Source: Schizochytrium sp. CCTCC M209059
Lineage: Eukaryota > Sar > Bigyra > Thraustochytrida > Thraustochytriidae
Length of the DNA: 64,000 bases
NCBI GenBank assembly: GCA_000818945.1
Contig: KN805408.1
Coordinates: forward strand, 220,682 to 284,681
Reading direction: 5' to 3'
This document shows positions 48,036 through 62,000 of the stretch, piece by piece; within the stretch, counting starts at the first letter, position 1; each line of letters begins with the position of its first letter. The notes under the pieces were generated by a model, which was given only the letters and a program-made list of their open reading frames with translations, was not told where the DNA came from and did no database searches. The position numbers and the translations under genes were made by a program.

Positions 48036-49211
48036 TTATGATGTAGTGGAGGCTGCAGAGGAGGAGCTCCCTCGGCGCATTGCGGCTTTGGTTTTGATAG
48101 ATAGTTTGCGACCACCCCGTACGGAGGAAAAATTGAAAGAAGTTCGTTTCCCGCTTCCCGATGAGCCCTGACTGTTTTCATTTGAGGCAGCCTTCTTTTC
48201 ACCAACGTCGGAATCTTTGCTCCCCGCACGACTAATAATGAGGCGCGGAACGAAGCTACTATTACGTCGCGGCTCTGCCGCTTCGGCATTCTTGTCCACA
48301 AGCGAGTGCCCTACCAAGGTGGAGTTGCTACGCTTCATGGCTGCCCGGGTCTTGAGGGACACATGTTTCTTGAAGGACTTCATTTTGGGTGGCCGTGGTT
48401 GATGCGCTGGTGTTGCACCGTCCATGCTACCGTCCTGCTTCTCGCTAGAGATTTCAAATGTTTTCGTAGCAACGCACGCGGAACCTTCCTTCTCATTCGT
48501 CTCATTATGACCGTGTTCGCTCTCGTTCTGGATTGGAGGAAGCGTTGACCCTTGCACCGTCGCATTTTCATCTGTTGACTTGCCTATTGCGTCACACTTC
48601 TTTTCCGTGTCTGCCGTTGCCTCGGAATTTTCTACATCTGGAGAGGAGAAGTGTCCCTCAGCACTGGCAGCATTGGCGGTAGTTTTCTTGTCTTCTTGAA
48701 GCAAACCTCGAGCCTCCTCTTTTGTCCCAGGCACCTCCTCTTCGATGCCGGGCGAATTATCAACGCTGAGTCGCTTTGAATTGACCTGTGCCAGCAAGGC
48801 ATCGCCACTATCGTGTTGCATGGCTTGAATGGAGAACTTTCGACTCGTCGTGGCGTCTGGAATTGATTGGAAAGAGTGCTTAAACTTGAGGTCTTTAAAG
48901 GACATTCTCGTCGTCACCTCGATGGTGGCTCGTCGAGCGTTCGTCAGTGTCTCCCTCGAGGACTGAAATTTGGGGTGCAAAAGAGAGGTGCTTCGTCGTG
49001 CGTGTGACACACTACGTGCCCGTTCGCTCTCGGCGCTCCGGATGTCATCATCATCACGGTCATCAGCGCCGCCTTCACGTGCGTGCATCGGTGCATTTCT
49101 CGCTGCGCGATCTGCGCGTAAGAGCTCCAGAGAAGAGCGCTTCAGCGCACAGTCCTCGTTCGCGCGTGCAGGCTCCGCGACCTGCCCGGGCAGGAGCACG
49201 TCCTTGTCCAT
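48036..49211 (-). CDS. Ser-rich basic protein with repeated phosphosite-like motif
   Basis: The product is 391 residues from ATG 49211 (MDKDVLLPGQVAEP); a longer frame opens only with GTG. It is largely disordered. Two similar motifs, KKHVSLKTRAAMKRSNS and GRKLSIKTKAAMRRGSSS, lie about 90 residues apart, the second near the C-terminus. Other RRxS-type sites (ARRSTSLL, SRKFSIQ, EPRRNSS) resemble basophilic kinase targets such as those of PKA or CaMK. The middle is Glu/Asn/Thr-rich. There is no TM or known domain. It lies on the same strand as the IQ-motif protein downstream; whether a calmodulin link exists is speculation. Not recognised. Confidence 0.6.
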   Translation of the reverse strand: MDKDVLLPGQVAEPARANEDCALKRSSLELLRADRAARNAPMHAREGGADDRDDDDIRSAESERARSVSHARRSTSLLHPKFQSSRETLTNARRATIEVTTRMSFKDLKFKHSFQSIPDATTSRKFSIQAMQHDSGDALLAQVNSKRLSVDNSPGIEEEVPGTKEEARGLLQEDKKTTANAASAEGHFSSPDVENSEATADTEKKCDAIGKSTDENATVQGSTLPPIQNESEHGHNETNEKEGSACVATKTFEISSEKQDGSMDGATPAHQPRPPKMKSFKKHVSLKTRAAMKRSNSTLVGHSLVDKNAEAAEPRRNSSFVPRLIISRAGSKDSDVGEKKAASNENSQGSSGSGKRTSFNFSSVRGGRKLSIKTKAAMRRGSSSSAASTTS

Positions 49212-49957
49212 GGGAAAGCGAGGACGAGGCCGTCTCGCTCCTCGCGATGCCGCACGTCTGGTCTGTCGGTCGATCACCTGCTGCTTTACCTACGCGTATA
49301 TACGTACGCGAGGCCAGGCGAGGCGAAGCGCGGACGGCTGCCTTCCTCCCTGCCTCCCACCTCGCCCCGCGGACGCCCGCGCGGGTCTGCGCGCGAGCGA
49401 GCGAAGCCGCCGCAGCCTTTGCTTGCTTGATGTGCCGCACTTGGCTATTTCCGTGTCGATTTTATGCGCAATAGGTCCGTTGCGTGCACAGTGACGCCGT
49501 CAAGGGACAGGACCAGTGCAGAAAGATACGACCACGACAGAGTGTAAGCGTCCTTGACGGAGATCTTCGACCGCACCTTCCCGCAACTCGAAACCTAAAA
49601 ATGATTCGAGATCGACTGTGAACTGTGAATGCTGATTCACAGTCAGAGCCTCTTGTGCTATATCTTGTACTTTTGCTGTTGCCGAGGCTCGCGCGGAGAA
49701 AAGCAGTACCTGTCGAAGGACAAATACCCCCAGCATCCGCGGCCGCCAGCGACACGCTGTCGGCTGCGGCGGCGATGTTGCGCTCACTTGCTCGTAACGA
49801 ATTCAGTTCAACGAAAAAGCTTGACCGCAGAAATGGAAGAAGCATTGTCACGTGGGTGGAGCACGAACACGAACGGTGGGTCGTGCCTTCGTAGGAGAGG
49901 TAAGAGGGGAGATAAGAAGAAAAAGGAGAGAAAGGAAGAAAGGCTAGCGGATCTTTG
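49212..49957. other. Spacer, nothing recognised
   Basis: These 746 bp lie between the 391-residue gene start and the stop of the next minus-strand gene. Small frames here (for example 49462-50007 minus, Ser/Arg/Leu-rich) have no domain or repeat support. A short inverted element, TGTGAATGCTGATTCACA, lies near 49624-49641. Confidence 0.5.
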
Positions 49958-51235
49958 TCAGTAGAGACTTCCGACATCCGAGTTGCCATCAGAGGATCCG
50001 TCGCCACCGAGATCGAAGGCGTCGAGTTCGTACTCGGAAGCCACGCGAATACAGAACTGCAGAGGCTGCGTGCAGAAAGGAACGAGCATATAGACCGAGT
50101 CGGCCTTGAGCTCCAAGCGAAGACCCGTCATGCTGCTCTTGCGCGTGGCGGGAATGCACGTTTGCACGAGAAAATCTCGCGTCCAAAACGCGCGCGGATC
50201 GTCGCAGGCCTCGTACTCCTCACCCGGAACGGCATAAATGTCCATACCCGTACCCTTGATGAAGTTGATGTCGTTGAGAAGCTCAAAGGTTACGATGGCC
50301 TGAACATTAACACTGCCTCTGGCTGACAAAACATATTGCGGCGAGTCGTCATAGTCTTCTTGCTCTACCTCGTCATCATCTTCGTCTTCGTCCTGCTCTG
50401 GGAAGACGCCGTAGAATCGCTCTTGAGCCCAGCGGTCCGGCACCTTGTAACAGATCGAGATGGCGCTTTCGACAGTGCTGTCGAGATCAAACCACACGAG
50501 CTGCGGGCTCACGATCGCGCCATTCGAGGTAGCAAGAGCCGATGCTGAGGCATCAAATTTGCAGCCACGCCAAAGCGTTGCCTGCGAGCCTTGGGCACCA
50601 GTGGCGACCGCAAATCCAGAAACAAGCCACTCGACATTGCCGCTCCGCACGATTGCAATGGCCGTGCACGGCGCGTCATAAAAGGCCTTGCCGAGCTGCT
50701 CCTTAGTCGAGGTGGCGATGAAGCCTCCGCTGAGGTGCACGAGCATAGCCTCCGCCGTGCGCTCCTCGTTAGCACCTGCCACGGAAAGGTAGTTTTGCTT
50801 GCGTCGGGCAGTACGCTGCGAGATCTCTGCAGTATCTGCCGAGATGAGCGAAAGTGCATCGGATTGCGAGGGCGCATGGGCCTCTTGCGAGAGGCCTGCG
50901 AGCGAGACACCGCCGGCAACAGAAACAGACCCGCCCACCGAGCTTGTGTCCACGGCGGCGCCACTCTCTGTAGCGGCCATGTTTTCTGGTACGGCCACGC
51001 CTTCTGCGGGCTCCATATCGGCGGCCTCGGAGGGGACGAGCGAGTCCACCTCGTCGTCCTCGCCGTTCGTGTCCACATCTTCGGCATCCTCATCATTGGC
51101 GAGCGCGACGGCAGACTTGGTCAGCAGCGATTGGCTCACGAGATCTCCATTCTGCATGCAGCTCTGCGTACCCGGCAGAAGGAAATTCTTCACGCTGCCG
51201 GCGACCGCGAGCACGGTGTCAAGGCGCTCCTCCAT
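49958..51235 (-). CDS. Uncharacterised acidic protein
   Basis: The product is 425 residues from ATG 51235 (MEERLDTVLAVAGSVKNF). Residues about 45-130 are acidic and Ala/Ser/Val-rich low complexity. About 140-280 appear globular (LVHLSGGFIATSTKEQLGKA, NVEWLVSGFAVATG, AQERFYGVFPE). A Glu/Asp tract follows. The last 120 residues read as beta strands (VNVQAIVTFELLN, KADSVYMLVPFCTQPLQFC) ending in an Asp/Gly/Ser tail; these recall calpain domain III/C2-like sandwiches, but weakly. No signal peptide, TM or catalytic motif is visible. Not recognised. Confidence 0.6.
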   Translation of the reverse strand: MEERLDTVLAVAGSVKNFLLPGTQSCMQNGDLVSQSLLTKSAVALANDEDAEDVDTNGEDDEVDSLVPSEAADMEPAEGVAVPENMAATESGAAVDTSSVGGSVSVAGGVSLAGLSQEAHAPSQSDALSLISADTAEISQRTARRKQNYLSVAGANEERTAEAMLVHLSGGFIATSTKEQLGKAFYDAPCTAIAIVRSGNVEWLVSGFAVATGAQGSQATLWRGCKFDASASALATSNGAIVSPQLVWFDLDSTVESAISICYKVPDRWAQERFYGVFPEQDEDEDDDEVEQEDYDDSPQYVLSARGSVNVQAIVTFELLNDINFIKGTGMDIYAVPGEEYEACDDPRAFWTRDFLVQTCIPATRKSSMTGLRLELKADSVYMLVPFCTQPLQFCIRVASEYELDAFDLGGDGSSDGNSDVGSLY

Positions 51236-51592
51236 GACTGCTGCGCGAACTAGCTGGCTGCCCGTAGGACCTTTTCGCTCTTCTCCTCTCTGCTATTCGG
51301 CGCGCTGGTGCTCGAACCTGAGCGCAGCAGAGGTCTTCCTCCCGCTCGCCGGCGCCGCCCTCCTCGCTGCCTCTCGCTACTCGCCTACCCGCTCTGCGCG
51401 CGCGGCCTGTCGCCGGTGGCGGGGAATTGATTCGTGGATTGCGCTTTCCTTGGCTTCTTTTTTTCTTCCTTGTTTCCTTGGCTTCTTTCCTTGGCTTCTT
51501 TTTTCTCTGTTTTTTGCCGGCAGCCAGCCACTGGCGGCCGCGGCCTCGCAAGTCGGCCATGGCGGCATTCTCCACTTGCACGCCGCCGCCGG

Positions 51593-52320
<728 letters not shown>

Positions 52321-53054
52321 GTTGCAAGATGGGGCGTCGCTTGCGCTGTCTCGCGCAGTCGCGCACGGAGTGAAAGAAAGCCTCGCCCTGGAATGGATGG
52401 CGCGGGAGGGCGCGGCGCGATCATTGCGAGCGCAGCGATGACCGACCCGCCGGCCGACCTCCCTGCGAGGGAGGAGGTATGGATGGCACGCCACGCCGTG
52501 TCATCGCACGCCGTGGCGAGGCACGGCATGGCACAGCGCAAGAAGTCCTCGCCGGGACGAGCGACAGCGGCGCGGGCATGGAGCCAGGCCGCCGGCGCGG
52601 CTGCTTCTTCTCGGCGGCACGTGCGCGCCCGCGTGCGAGATGCCGGCCGGCTCCCGCCTCGGCGCGGCGGAGTGCACGGAAAACTCCATTGCGGAGCTGC
52701 GTCCATCGCCTGTGGGGCGGCCCACCCACGCATTGTGGGACGCAGATTATGGAATGGGTGCGAGGCACGGAAAGGGATGCTGGCTGTCGCGACGCGGAGA
52801 CTGCTGTTCGTCCGTCTCTCTCGCTCTCACCTATCTCTCGCGCGCGTTTGCGTTGTTGGGCCGAGGCGAGCGGTGGCAAGAGTGGCGGGCGTACCTCCAG
52901 GCTCAGGCCACTTGACAATTGTAACGTTTGTGTTGCATGTGCTATGTAGTATACAGTCCTGTCGCCGCTGCCACCGCCACCGCCGCCACCGCCACTAACA
53001 CCAACAACACCACCTTTGCGCCTTTCTGTCTTGTCTTAAAAAATAATGTTGCAT

Positions 53055-56000
53055 TTAGGAATCGATGTTGAGACTGAGCGAGACACCCTGAAGGACCCAA
53101 CGACTCGGGTGCTCGGTAGTTGCGAGGTCGGCAGAAAACACGAGACCGACACCCATGGCGTTGCGGCGATCCTGTGTCACGTACACGGGCGTCTTGAGCG
53201 TGTCCTGCAGCTTGAGCTTGCTCGCTTCGATAGGAATGACGCGAAGCAACGGCAGCTCCTGGACGAGGACCTTTGGCGGCTGCGGAACAAGGCAACTCTG
53301 CTCCAGATCCCAAGCCGCACCTTCGAGATAGAGTCCAGACACAAAACATCCCATATCAGGGCGCTCTTCTACCTGGTCTGGCGAGCTGTACTGGGTCACC
53401 TTCGTGTACATGACACTCTTATCGAGCGGCCAGTTACGCTGGCGACATGCCGCCTGGACCAGTGCCGTCAGGTACGACTCTGGAATGTGAAGACCCGAAA
53501 GCCACATGACCTTGGGCTCACCCTCCTCAATCCAAGAGCTGTACTGATCGAATCGGTGCTTAAAGTGCTCGATCCACGAACCCAGACCCTTTTGCGTGTC
53601 CGGACAAAGACGGCGCCACATTCCCGGGAGATAACCATTAAACAGCGAAGAGGCAAGCTCATCCAAGGCCTCACTCATACCGATCTCTCCCTTGAGCGCA
53701 CGCTTGAGATCCACCAGCGACGAGGCCATCGTGGCAACCAGCACATTCCAGCGCTCGAGCTCTTGCAAGAGGACGATTTCAGTCGGGCTTGGAATGCCAA
53801 GCTTCTTCTTGACAATGAGAATGTCCACCGGCTCTGGGACATTGCGCTGAATGTTCTCAGCAGACCGCTCAATGACTTCTTCGCGGGACATTCCACCCGA
53901 TGAGGACGCCGTACGAGGCTGCAAATCGACGAGGTTCTTCCACAGACTACGCGTGGCGCTCGTGAGGTAACCAATCTCAGCGTTAGGGTGAAGACCAAAG
54001 ACGGACGGACCGCAATTGAGCGGCATTTTCTCCACATGACCTCGCAATGTTTCGAGCTGACCGTCCTCGGGCAAATCATACTCAAAACCTGCGCGCGAAA
54101 AGAAGAACTTCTGGCAGTCATCAAAGAGAAAGTCGCCCATGTATTCGTCCACATACGTGAGAAGAACGCGTCGATCGTAATCATCGGACACACGTCCACC
54201 GTACATGGCACTGCCCACCAGATAGGAGATGCTTCCCCAGGGAATCATCTCGTCGCCATTGTCGAGAGCCTTGTTCAGGTAAAGCGACACGAGACGACGC
54301 GAGACGGCGTAGTCGCTTCCGGCAAAATCGTACGCTACATTGAATCCAATCTTGCCGTACTTGCGGCGCTCCTGCACCACAGCATGCAAAAAGGTCAACA
54401 CATACACGAGCGGACGGTAGGCCGCGTGGTCGCACTCTTCCAAGACAGACTCGTCGAGACGAGCCAATGTTGAGCGCATGTTGAGCTTGAGGCCATCAGG
54501 CGGTTCCGTAACGACCTTGAGCGAGCGCTGAAGGATACCCATGGGGAACTTCTCCGTCGGATCAGTAGTCATCCACAGACGAAAGGCCGGATTCACCTTA
54601 TGCATTGTCTCCAGAACCTTTTCAAGCTCGCGGAGCCACGAAATGAGCAAGTGACAGTTTTGCAAAAGAACCCAGTGCCCGCGTGCTGCACCGGTCTCAA
54701 GCAGCTGCATTGCCAGTGGACCCTGGCCCTGACCCAGTGACACTGTCTTGAAAAGGTTACCCGCAAAGCCGAGCTCCTCGCCGAGTGCCTGAATGTCCAG
54801 AGCAGGATCTGCACCAGGGGACAAAATAAAGACCATGGGCGTGTACTCTGTCGACTGATTATAGATTCGCTGAAAGTTGAGCACGGGCGGCTGCACATAC
54901 TTTTCACCGAGTCGTGGATGGCCCATGATAAAGAGCTTGACGGCATTGTAGACGCGATCGGGACGGAAGCAACGCGTCAGCAAAAGGCCTTCGAAAGGAT
55001 TCAGACGCTGGGCGAAGCCCTCGGGAAAAGGTTCCGTCTCGGGCGCCTCGAGCTCGTACCACGCATTCCATGAGCGTTCCTGGTTCTCCACAGAGTCCGC
55101 GAGACCTGCGAAGCTCTCGCCCATTGTTTCAAGCTTGATCAGATCCTTCCAGCCCGAGTCCGAGATCCATTCGCAAGGTTTCTTGCGTGACTCGCCATCT
55201 GAGGAAATCGACGTGTCACCCTTGAGGAAGAAGTCGAGCTGCGAGCGATCCAGCTCGCCATCACCCTCCATAATCATGCAAGTCAGCTGCAAGGAGAACA
55301 TGAGCTTGTGGCGCTCGAAGATACCCGTGCAGGTGTAGTCGTAGAGCTGTCGCGTCGCCTCCTCAATCATGTTGCGCAGACGATTGTCAAGAATGCCGTC
55401 CTTCTTTGCATCGTCGAGACTCTTTTGAAACACAGTGAGAAACGAGGCCAGCGATGTCTCGTACATGCGCATCAGCGTCGAAAGACCGGACAGGGCAAAG
55501 AAGAGAATCGAGCCTCGTTTCGCCACGGGCTGGTACTGCTTACGAGCGGACTGGATCTCGTCCTTCGTAAAGGAGGCATTCTCAATTTGCGCGTGAATGT
55601 CGACGGCCTTGGTCTTTGCTTCCTCAAGCGTGGCGATAAGCTCTTCGTTATCGAGAATGTTACCCGTTGACGACGCCAGGGTCTTGAGCAGGGTATCTTC
55701 AAGTTGGGCAAGCGCTTGCGTGTTGTCACTCATTTGCGTGACGATCTCTGCGAACTTTTCCTCGATGTCCGCACGCTCATGTCCCACGACCACGTTGAGC
55801 AGCTGATCTGCAAGACCCGAGATCGTCACACTGTAGTTGATGATCATTGTCTTACCCATGACTTCGGGCGTGTAATGCGGGTTGGCCAGCTTGGTCGTCA
55901 TGTACAGCCTAAAGTTTGCGTCCCAGTCGACCTTTTTGTCGCCAATCACAATCATGCGCTGGCCATTCTCAACAATTGTGTTGCGCTCCAGCACAGGATC

Positions 56001-59000
56001 GATCATTGGGTCGAGTTCCTCGTCGACATTCTCAAAGAGGTACGGATTACCAAACTGGATCGCGAGCTCCAGATGCTTCATGAAGTCACCGTCGCTAAAC
56101 GTGCGCACCGTCAAGTTGTTCGCCGCCTCCTTGCGCTTGATCCACTTGACGGCCTGCTGCTGCGGGTCGATACAAAGCGGGAAGCGCGAGCAATTCGTGG
56201 TAAGAATACCGTTCTGGATCGAATGGTCGTCACCGGGGAGGCCCTCGCCGTTCCACTTTTGGATTTCAACATCGTCCGTCAGCAAAGTCTCAACCTTGAA
56301 GTCATCCGACAGCGGTACGCCACGTTCCCGCACATCCGGTTCCCAGACACCTTCCACCAACTCGCGACGGTACTTGGAGGTGAACACGCCCAAGTAGGAG
56401 AGAAAGGAAGCTCCCAGAAGGCAGTCACCCACGAGCTGCACAGTCTTGCTTTCGAGACCAGATATGTCCTTGCTCCAGCGCTCCTTCTCGGAACTCAATC
56501 CCTCAATGAGCTTGCTTGCAGCCGTAAGACGCTTTTCCATGAGCTGTGCCTCGTCACGAAGCGCCGTGAGCTCCTCATTGGCTTCCGAGAACTTGGCGTT
56601 AAGCTCTCCGAGCTGCTCTTCGAGCTCGGAGAGCTTTTGCATGATCTCCCCAAGCTCTTTCTCGGCAGCCGCCTTTTGCTTCTCGAGGTCACGGACCTTG
56701 TTACGTAGGGGCTCGACATTACGTGCGACCTCGTGATACTTGACAATGGCGATGACCCACTGAAACAGACCGGCGCCGGCCTTGGAGATTTTCTTCATGT
56801 TCTCCATGTTGAACTCCGGGTCGCGAAAGTAGGTTTTCACCTTGCGAATCATCTTCTCCGTGATCGAGTCCTTGTCGTACGCCTTGAGCGAGGCGAGAAA
56901 GTTGCCCTGGCCCATCATGGCCTTGGCACCCTTCCAGCCCGAGTTCTCGTCTTCCGTTCCTGTGGGTCGCAGGTACACGACGCACATGCACACGGAGGCC
57001 ACGGCAGGAGGTGGCGACGCAAAAGCCTTGATCTCAGTAATGTCGTTCTTGTCGAGGTTGTCAAGAGCCTCGGCGGCCGCCTCGAGCGCGGGCAAGGCCT
57101 CCATGAGCTGCTCGTCAGCCTTGGCCTTTTCGGCCACAATGATCTCGTTGCTCTCCTCGAGCTCCTTCTTCTTTTGCTCGGCAGCCTCTTGCTGTTCGGC
57201 GGCAATCTTTTGCTTCGTATCAATGTCTGCAATCATTTCTTGGCAGTCCTTTGTCTTGCCGTCGACAATAATCTTCTTTGAAGCGAGCTCTTTGCTCATG
57301 GCATCCACAGAGACCTCTGCTTCTTGCAGCTTGGTGAGACCTCCGCCGAGACGCTTGATGTTTTCTTCAACCTTGCGCTTGTTCTCCTTCATTCCAGCTC
57401 TGTAGTTGGCCAGATAGTCGAGAAAGTTCTTGGGGGTCACATAGTTGTGGCGCCGCAGCTCTGCATAAAACCGCTCACTCGATTCAATCACGCCCTGGTG
57501 CACCACGACCATGTGTTCCACAATAGCCTCGCGCTGTTGTTCGGGAAGGGGCTCGTCCTGCAAAAAGTAGTTGGCCACACTCCGAAGCGCATCGGCGGGC
57601 CAAGGAAAGAACCAATCAATCACGCATCCGCTGACGAGTCCGGGGAAGTTACGGCATCGCACGCGCAACGTGTCTCCACTTGGCGACATGGCAAGCACAA
57701 TGTGCAAGTTCATGCGGCACTTGCGCACATAAAAGGCCCACAGGTTATCCTTGGTGTCGATGAGCCCCGCGGCCTTGGCCTCAGCGCGCACACCATTGCA
57801 TGCCGCGTCCTTTTCGTCATTCTCCAAGAGTGCTGGAACCATGCCCGTGGTAAGCATGTTGTTAATGAGTTCAAGAAAGCCCTCCTCCACAACATGGGCA
57901 TCAGTAAAAAGAAAGACGACAGGGCCTTCACCGAGCATGCGATAGAGCTCCTTGAGATCGTCGCGGAACTCTTTTTCGCCATAGCCACGAGAGAGTACAA
58001 TCTCAAAGATCTTGTACCCGCACGCAAAGGTGGCAAGACGCGTCAGCGATTGCTTGCCGCTACCGCCGACACCAACCAGCAAGCAGTGGCCCAACGGAAG
58101 ACCAAGCACACGGTAAATGCGGCACAAATGCTCGATGGCCATCTCAAAGAGAACAAGTGTCATCGGCTTGTTGTCGACATTGTAGAGCTCGAGCACCTCA
58201 TCGAACACTTTTCGCACCGTGTCGAAGGTTTGCAGATCCTTGTAAATCATTGGGTCCTCTGCCTCCTCTGCGAGCCGGCTTACAGCCTGCGTAAAGTCTC
58301 CAAAGAGCATCGGTTCCGCCATCACAGCGTCAACGTGCTCTGGAAAGTTCTCTGCCAAAATGGTGGTGAACTCCTCGCGAACATACAGATGATCCTCTTC
58401 CGAAATGAGACGATCGAAGAGAACGCGTGCGCACTCGTTGTGCCACAGTCGCACCACGGACCCGGGCATGCCGTCAAACTCATCAGGCGTGGCGCGGCAC
58501 ATGCCTTCAAAGATGCGCCCCAAGTCGCGCAAATTGAACACGTAGTGAAACTTGGATGGCGTTGGAGGGAGCGCAAGCAGGAGGGCGTTGTACAAACGCA
58601 AAGTGCAAGACGTGATCTTGGGTCCGAGAGCAACAACGTTGTCGTCGAACTTGTCTTTGAGATAAGACGTAATGATGGAGCTGTAAATGTGGGTCAACAC
58701 AGCCTCGCTGGGCGGTGTAAGGTTGAACACGTTGAAGAGCGAGATAAAGCGCGGGTCGACATTGTTGCGTCCACCACCAGGAGGGCCCATGGCGGCAAAG
58801 AACTGGAGATCCTTGTAGATGCGCAAATCCAGATCCTTGCCACGGTCATACATGGCGCCCTTGCCAACAAGAAAGTGCAAAAGCGCAATCGGGGCCTGCG
58901 TGCCGTACGTGTCTACAATCGGCATGTTCATGTCGTCAATGAAGATGAGCAGCTGTTTTCCAGCAGGCGGGCCATAGATACGACCCGTGCGCTTGTCGAC

Positions 59001-62000
59001 CACATCCACAATGTTGTTTTGCACGTCCAAACTCGTGGTGCGACTGGAAAAGTTCAGGTTCAACTTCATGTGCGACTCCTGCTTTTGGCTGTCGATAAAG
59101 TTCTGGATAGTCACTGTCTTGGCTGTACCCGGGTCACCAATAAACAGTACAGGCTTTTCGACAACCTTTGTGAGTCGCAAGAGCTGCGTGTACAACACAT
59201 TTTCCTTGGTTGGTACCATGATGCGGTTGAACTCAAAGGGCGAAGGCTGCTGATACGCAGGGACGCGCGACTCCCACTTCTCCCAACGGCAGGTCGTTGT
59301 GTCGTAGTAGGAGTCAAAGAGCTTCTCGGGAAGACCCGTCGACGAGCAGCTTGCAACCACGCTTGCAAAACGGTCGCGTGACTCTTCGAGGAGCTGACCA
59401 CCAATCGACCACACCACACCAAAAACGAAAAGACCTTCGACGTCCACATCACTGAGCTGCTGTTTGCTAGCCATCGCCGCGGCCGCGGCATCCATCTCTT
59501 CGGCATCTTCTGCTGCGTTTTGAGCATCGGGGTCGTCCTTGAGACCGCCTAGCGCCAGCATGGCGTCCATGAGGGCACAAAGCTGCTTGACCATGCTCAA
59601 GTTCGTGATCGGCACGACTTGCGTGGGGCGCTCGACAATCTCATCCTCGAGAACACCCTCGAGCACAAAGTCGATACACTTGGGCACATAGGTCTCAAAG
59701 AGCTCAAGAAGCAGCGTCTGAAGGTGGGCTCGTGCGTCTGCAGCCTCGGAAGCGTTGCCCTCCGCCTCATTATCGTCTCCTGCCGCTCCGCCTTGCTCGC
59801 TCGCGGGATCACGCGTGCGAACCCATCGCTCGTAGTACGGCTTGTAGCCGAGATTCTTAGGATCGACATAGACCATACCACAGCGCGAAATCGTCGCTGG
59901 ACTGGCATACTGAAGATCGAAGGTTTCCATAATGAGCTTGCAGTAAGGCTGAAGTCGAATACGTTCTCCGTTCGGCAGGGTAAGCAGACGGTTGTCGTCC
60001 ATGACAGAGTTCATGTTCTCAATCCAGAGCGCATCAACATCACCATCGAAGATGAGCCAGCGCAGCTCGTTTTCGCGGCCAGCTGGCAGCGGCTCGTTCA
60101 TGGAGCGAAACAGGTTACTGAGCACACCGTCTGTCCAGTCACGTGTCACGGGGTCCAGCTCACCATAGAGCTCTGGCAAAGTCTGCGCCTTGGGGTTGAG
60201 CACAAACATTTTGATGCTCTGGTCAAAAGCCTTGCCTTGCGCCTCCTGAAGACACTCAAGCACCACGGTCTTGCCACCTCCGGTAGGTCCGACAATCATG
60301 CACGTGTGACGCGTAAGGAGCGTCTCGTACATTTGAATAGTTTTGTCCACCTGTAGCTGAAAGGTTTCCTCGTCAGAAGGTCGAAAGTTGTTCTTTTCAA
60401 GCCACCCCTCAATTTCCACCTTGAGAAGCTCAAAAGCAACGCGAGGGCAGTCAAGACCCGGGAAGAGATCAGCAATAAGACCGCGGAAAAGAGGAACATC
60501 ATCGAAGACGAACTTGGGCATGTTCGAGTCACGAAGCGCACGCATCAGCACAAGATCTTCAGGCATCTCGGCGTACTGACGCTTGAGGCCACCTGCCATG
60601 ACCAACACAGACTTGAGAGCACGCAGACCGAAATCGTAATGATGCTGCTTGGAAAGCTGACCTTTGGCCAGCGAGTACAGCGTGGTCATCTTCTTGGCGA
60701 GTCCGCGAGCGAGCCCGAAACCTTCGGAGAAAAGCATAATCTCACAAATCTGCAAAAGATCTGGAACAATCATGGTGACGGGTCGGAAGAGCGCCTTGAG
60801 GTTGTCTGGAAGCTCCGTGCGACCGGCATAACCAGGATTCATGGTGACGAAGACACCAATCTTTTTGTCAAGACGGATTTCGGACCCAAGACCAATGTCG
60901 ACCTTCTTGCGCCCGGCCTTGAGACCTCCTTGGATGGCCTGAAGCTGCGCAGAGACGACGGAAAGCACCTCAATATTGATGCGATTGAACTCATCAAAGC
61001 ATCCCCACGCACCAATCTGCGCCAGACCGCTAAAGATGGAGCCCATAGCCTTCCAATCGAGACCTTCACCACAGTTGATGACAAAGCACGGAAGTGCCAT
61101 GCCCTTGGCAAGATCCTTGACGGTCTCTGTCTTGCCTGTTCCGGCAGGACCAGCTGGTGCAGTACCGAGATTGAACGTGTGAGCCTGCGTAATCGTCATG
61201 TAGCAACGATCCGTAAGCGGGGTGATCACGAGACGGCCGTTTAGACCCATGAACTCATAGCCATAGTCAAAAGCACCAGTGCACTGGCGGATGATCACGT
61301 CGTCAACGACTTGATCCCAGTAGAAGCGCAGCTGTGACTCCCATGCAAATTCGCGCTCGTCGAGAATGGAATCACGCACGAACTTGTCGACAATGTCGCG
61401 TGCGTGTACATCGATAATGAGCAAAGAGTTGACCTTTTTGCGCATGTGGCTCGAAATGTTCTGGCGAACCTTGTGAACGAGCTCATTAAGCTGCGCTGTG
61501 AGTTTGTCGGCAAACTGTTTCATGGCATGCTTATTTCCGTCGCGCACTCTGCGAAAGACGTCTTGAACTTCCCAGGTCCACCAAATCTGTGTGCCGAGAA
61601 GACCGGTCATGCCAATGTTATCATCGACCCACTGCACACGATCTTGCTTGGCATAAAAGAAGGTCCCCTCCTTGGAAATTTTGCAAAGCGACTTGCGCAT
61701 TTCGCTCTCCACCGTGGTCATCCACTGCTCGACAGGTCCCTCCACGGGCGCTGGAGTTGCAAAGCTAAACTCTTCGTCTTCACTAGATCCCATGCCAATG
61801 ACAGTTTTGGCGCCGCGTCCAAATTGCAAGTACTTGGTGTTATCGAAGAGCTTGAGCATATGAACCTGGATCGAGGTTGGATCCGAGCTGCCCAACACAC
61901 TGAGAAGCTCGTCATCAGAGATGAAGAAGAAGCGCGGAAACGAGTTACGCTTCGTGTCAAGGTAGTCGCTCAGAGACTTTTGGCACAGGTCGAGACGCTC

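Noticed and set aside
49462..50007. 181-residue minus-strand frame
   Set aside because: Ser/Arg/Leu-rich with no motif, overlapping the end of a better-supported gene in another frame.
57324..59381. 685-residue plus-strand frame
   Set aside because: Antisense to conserved dynein AAA modules; no domain signal.
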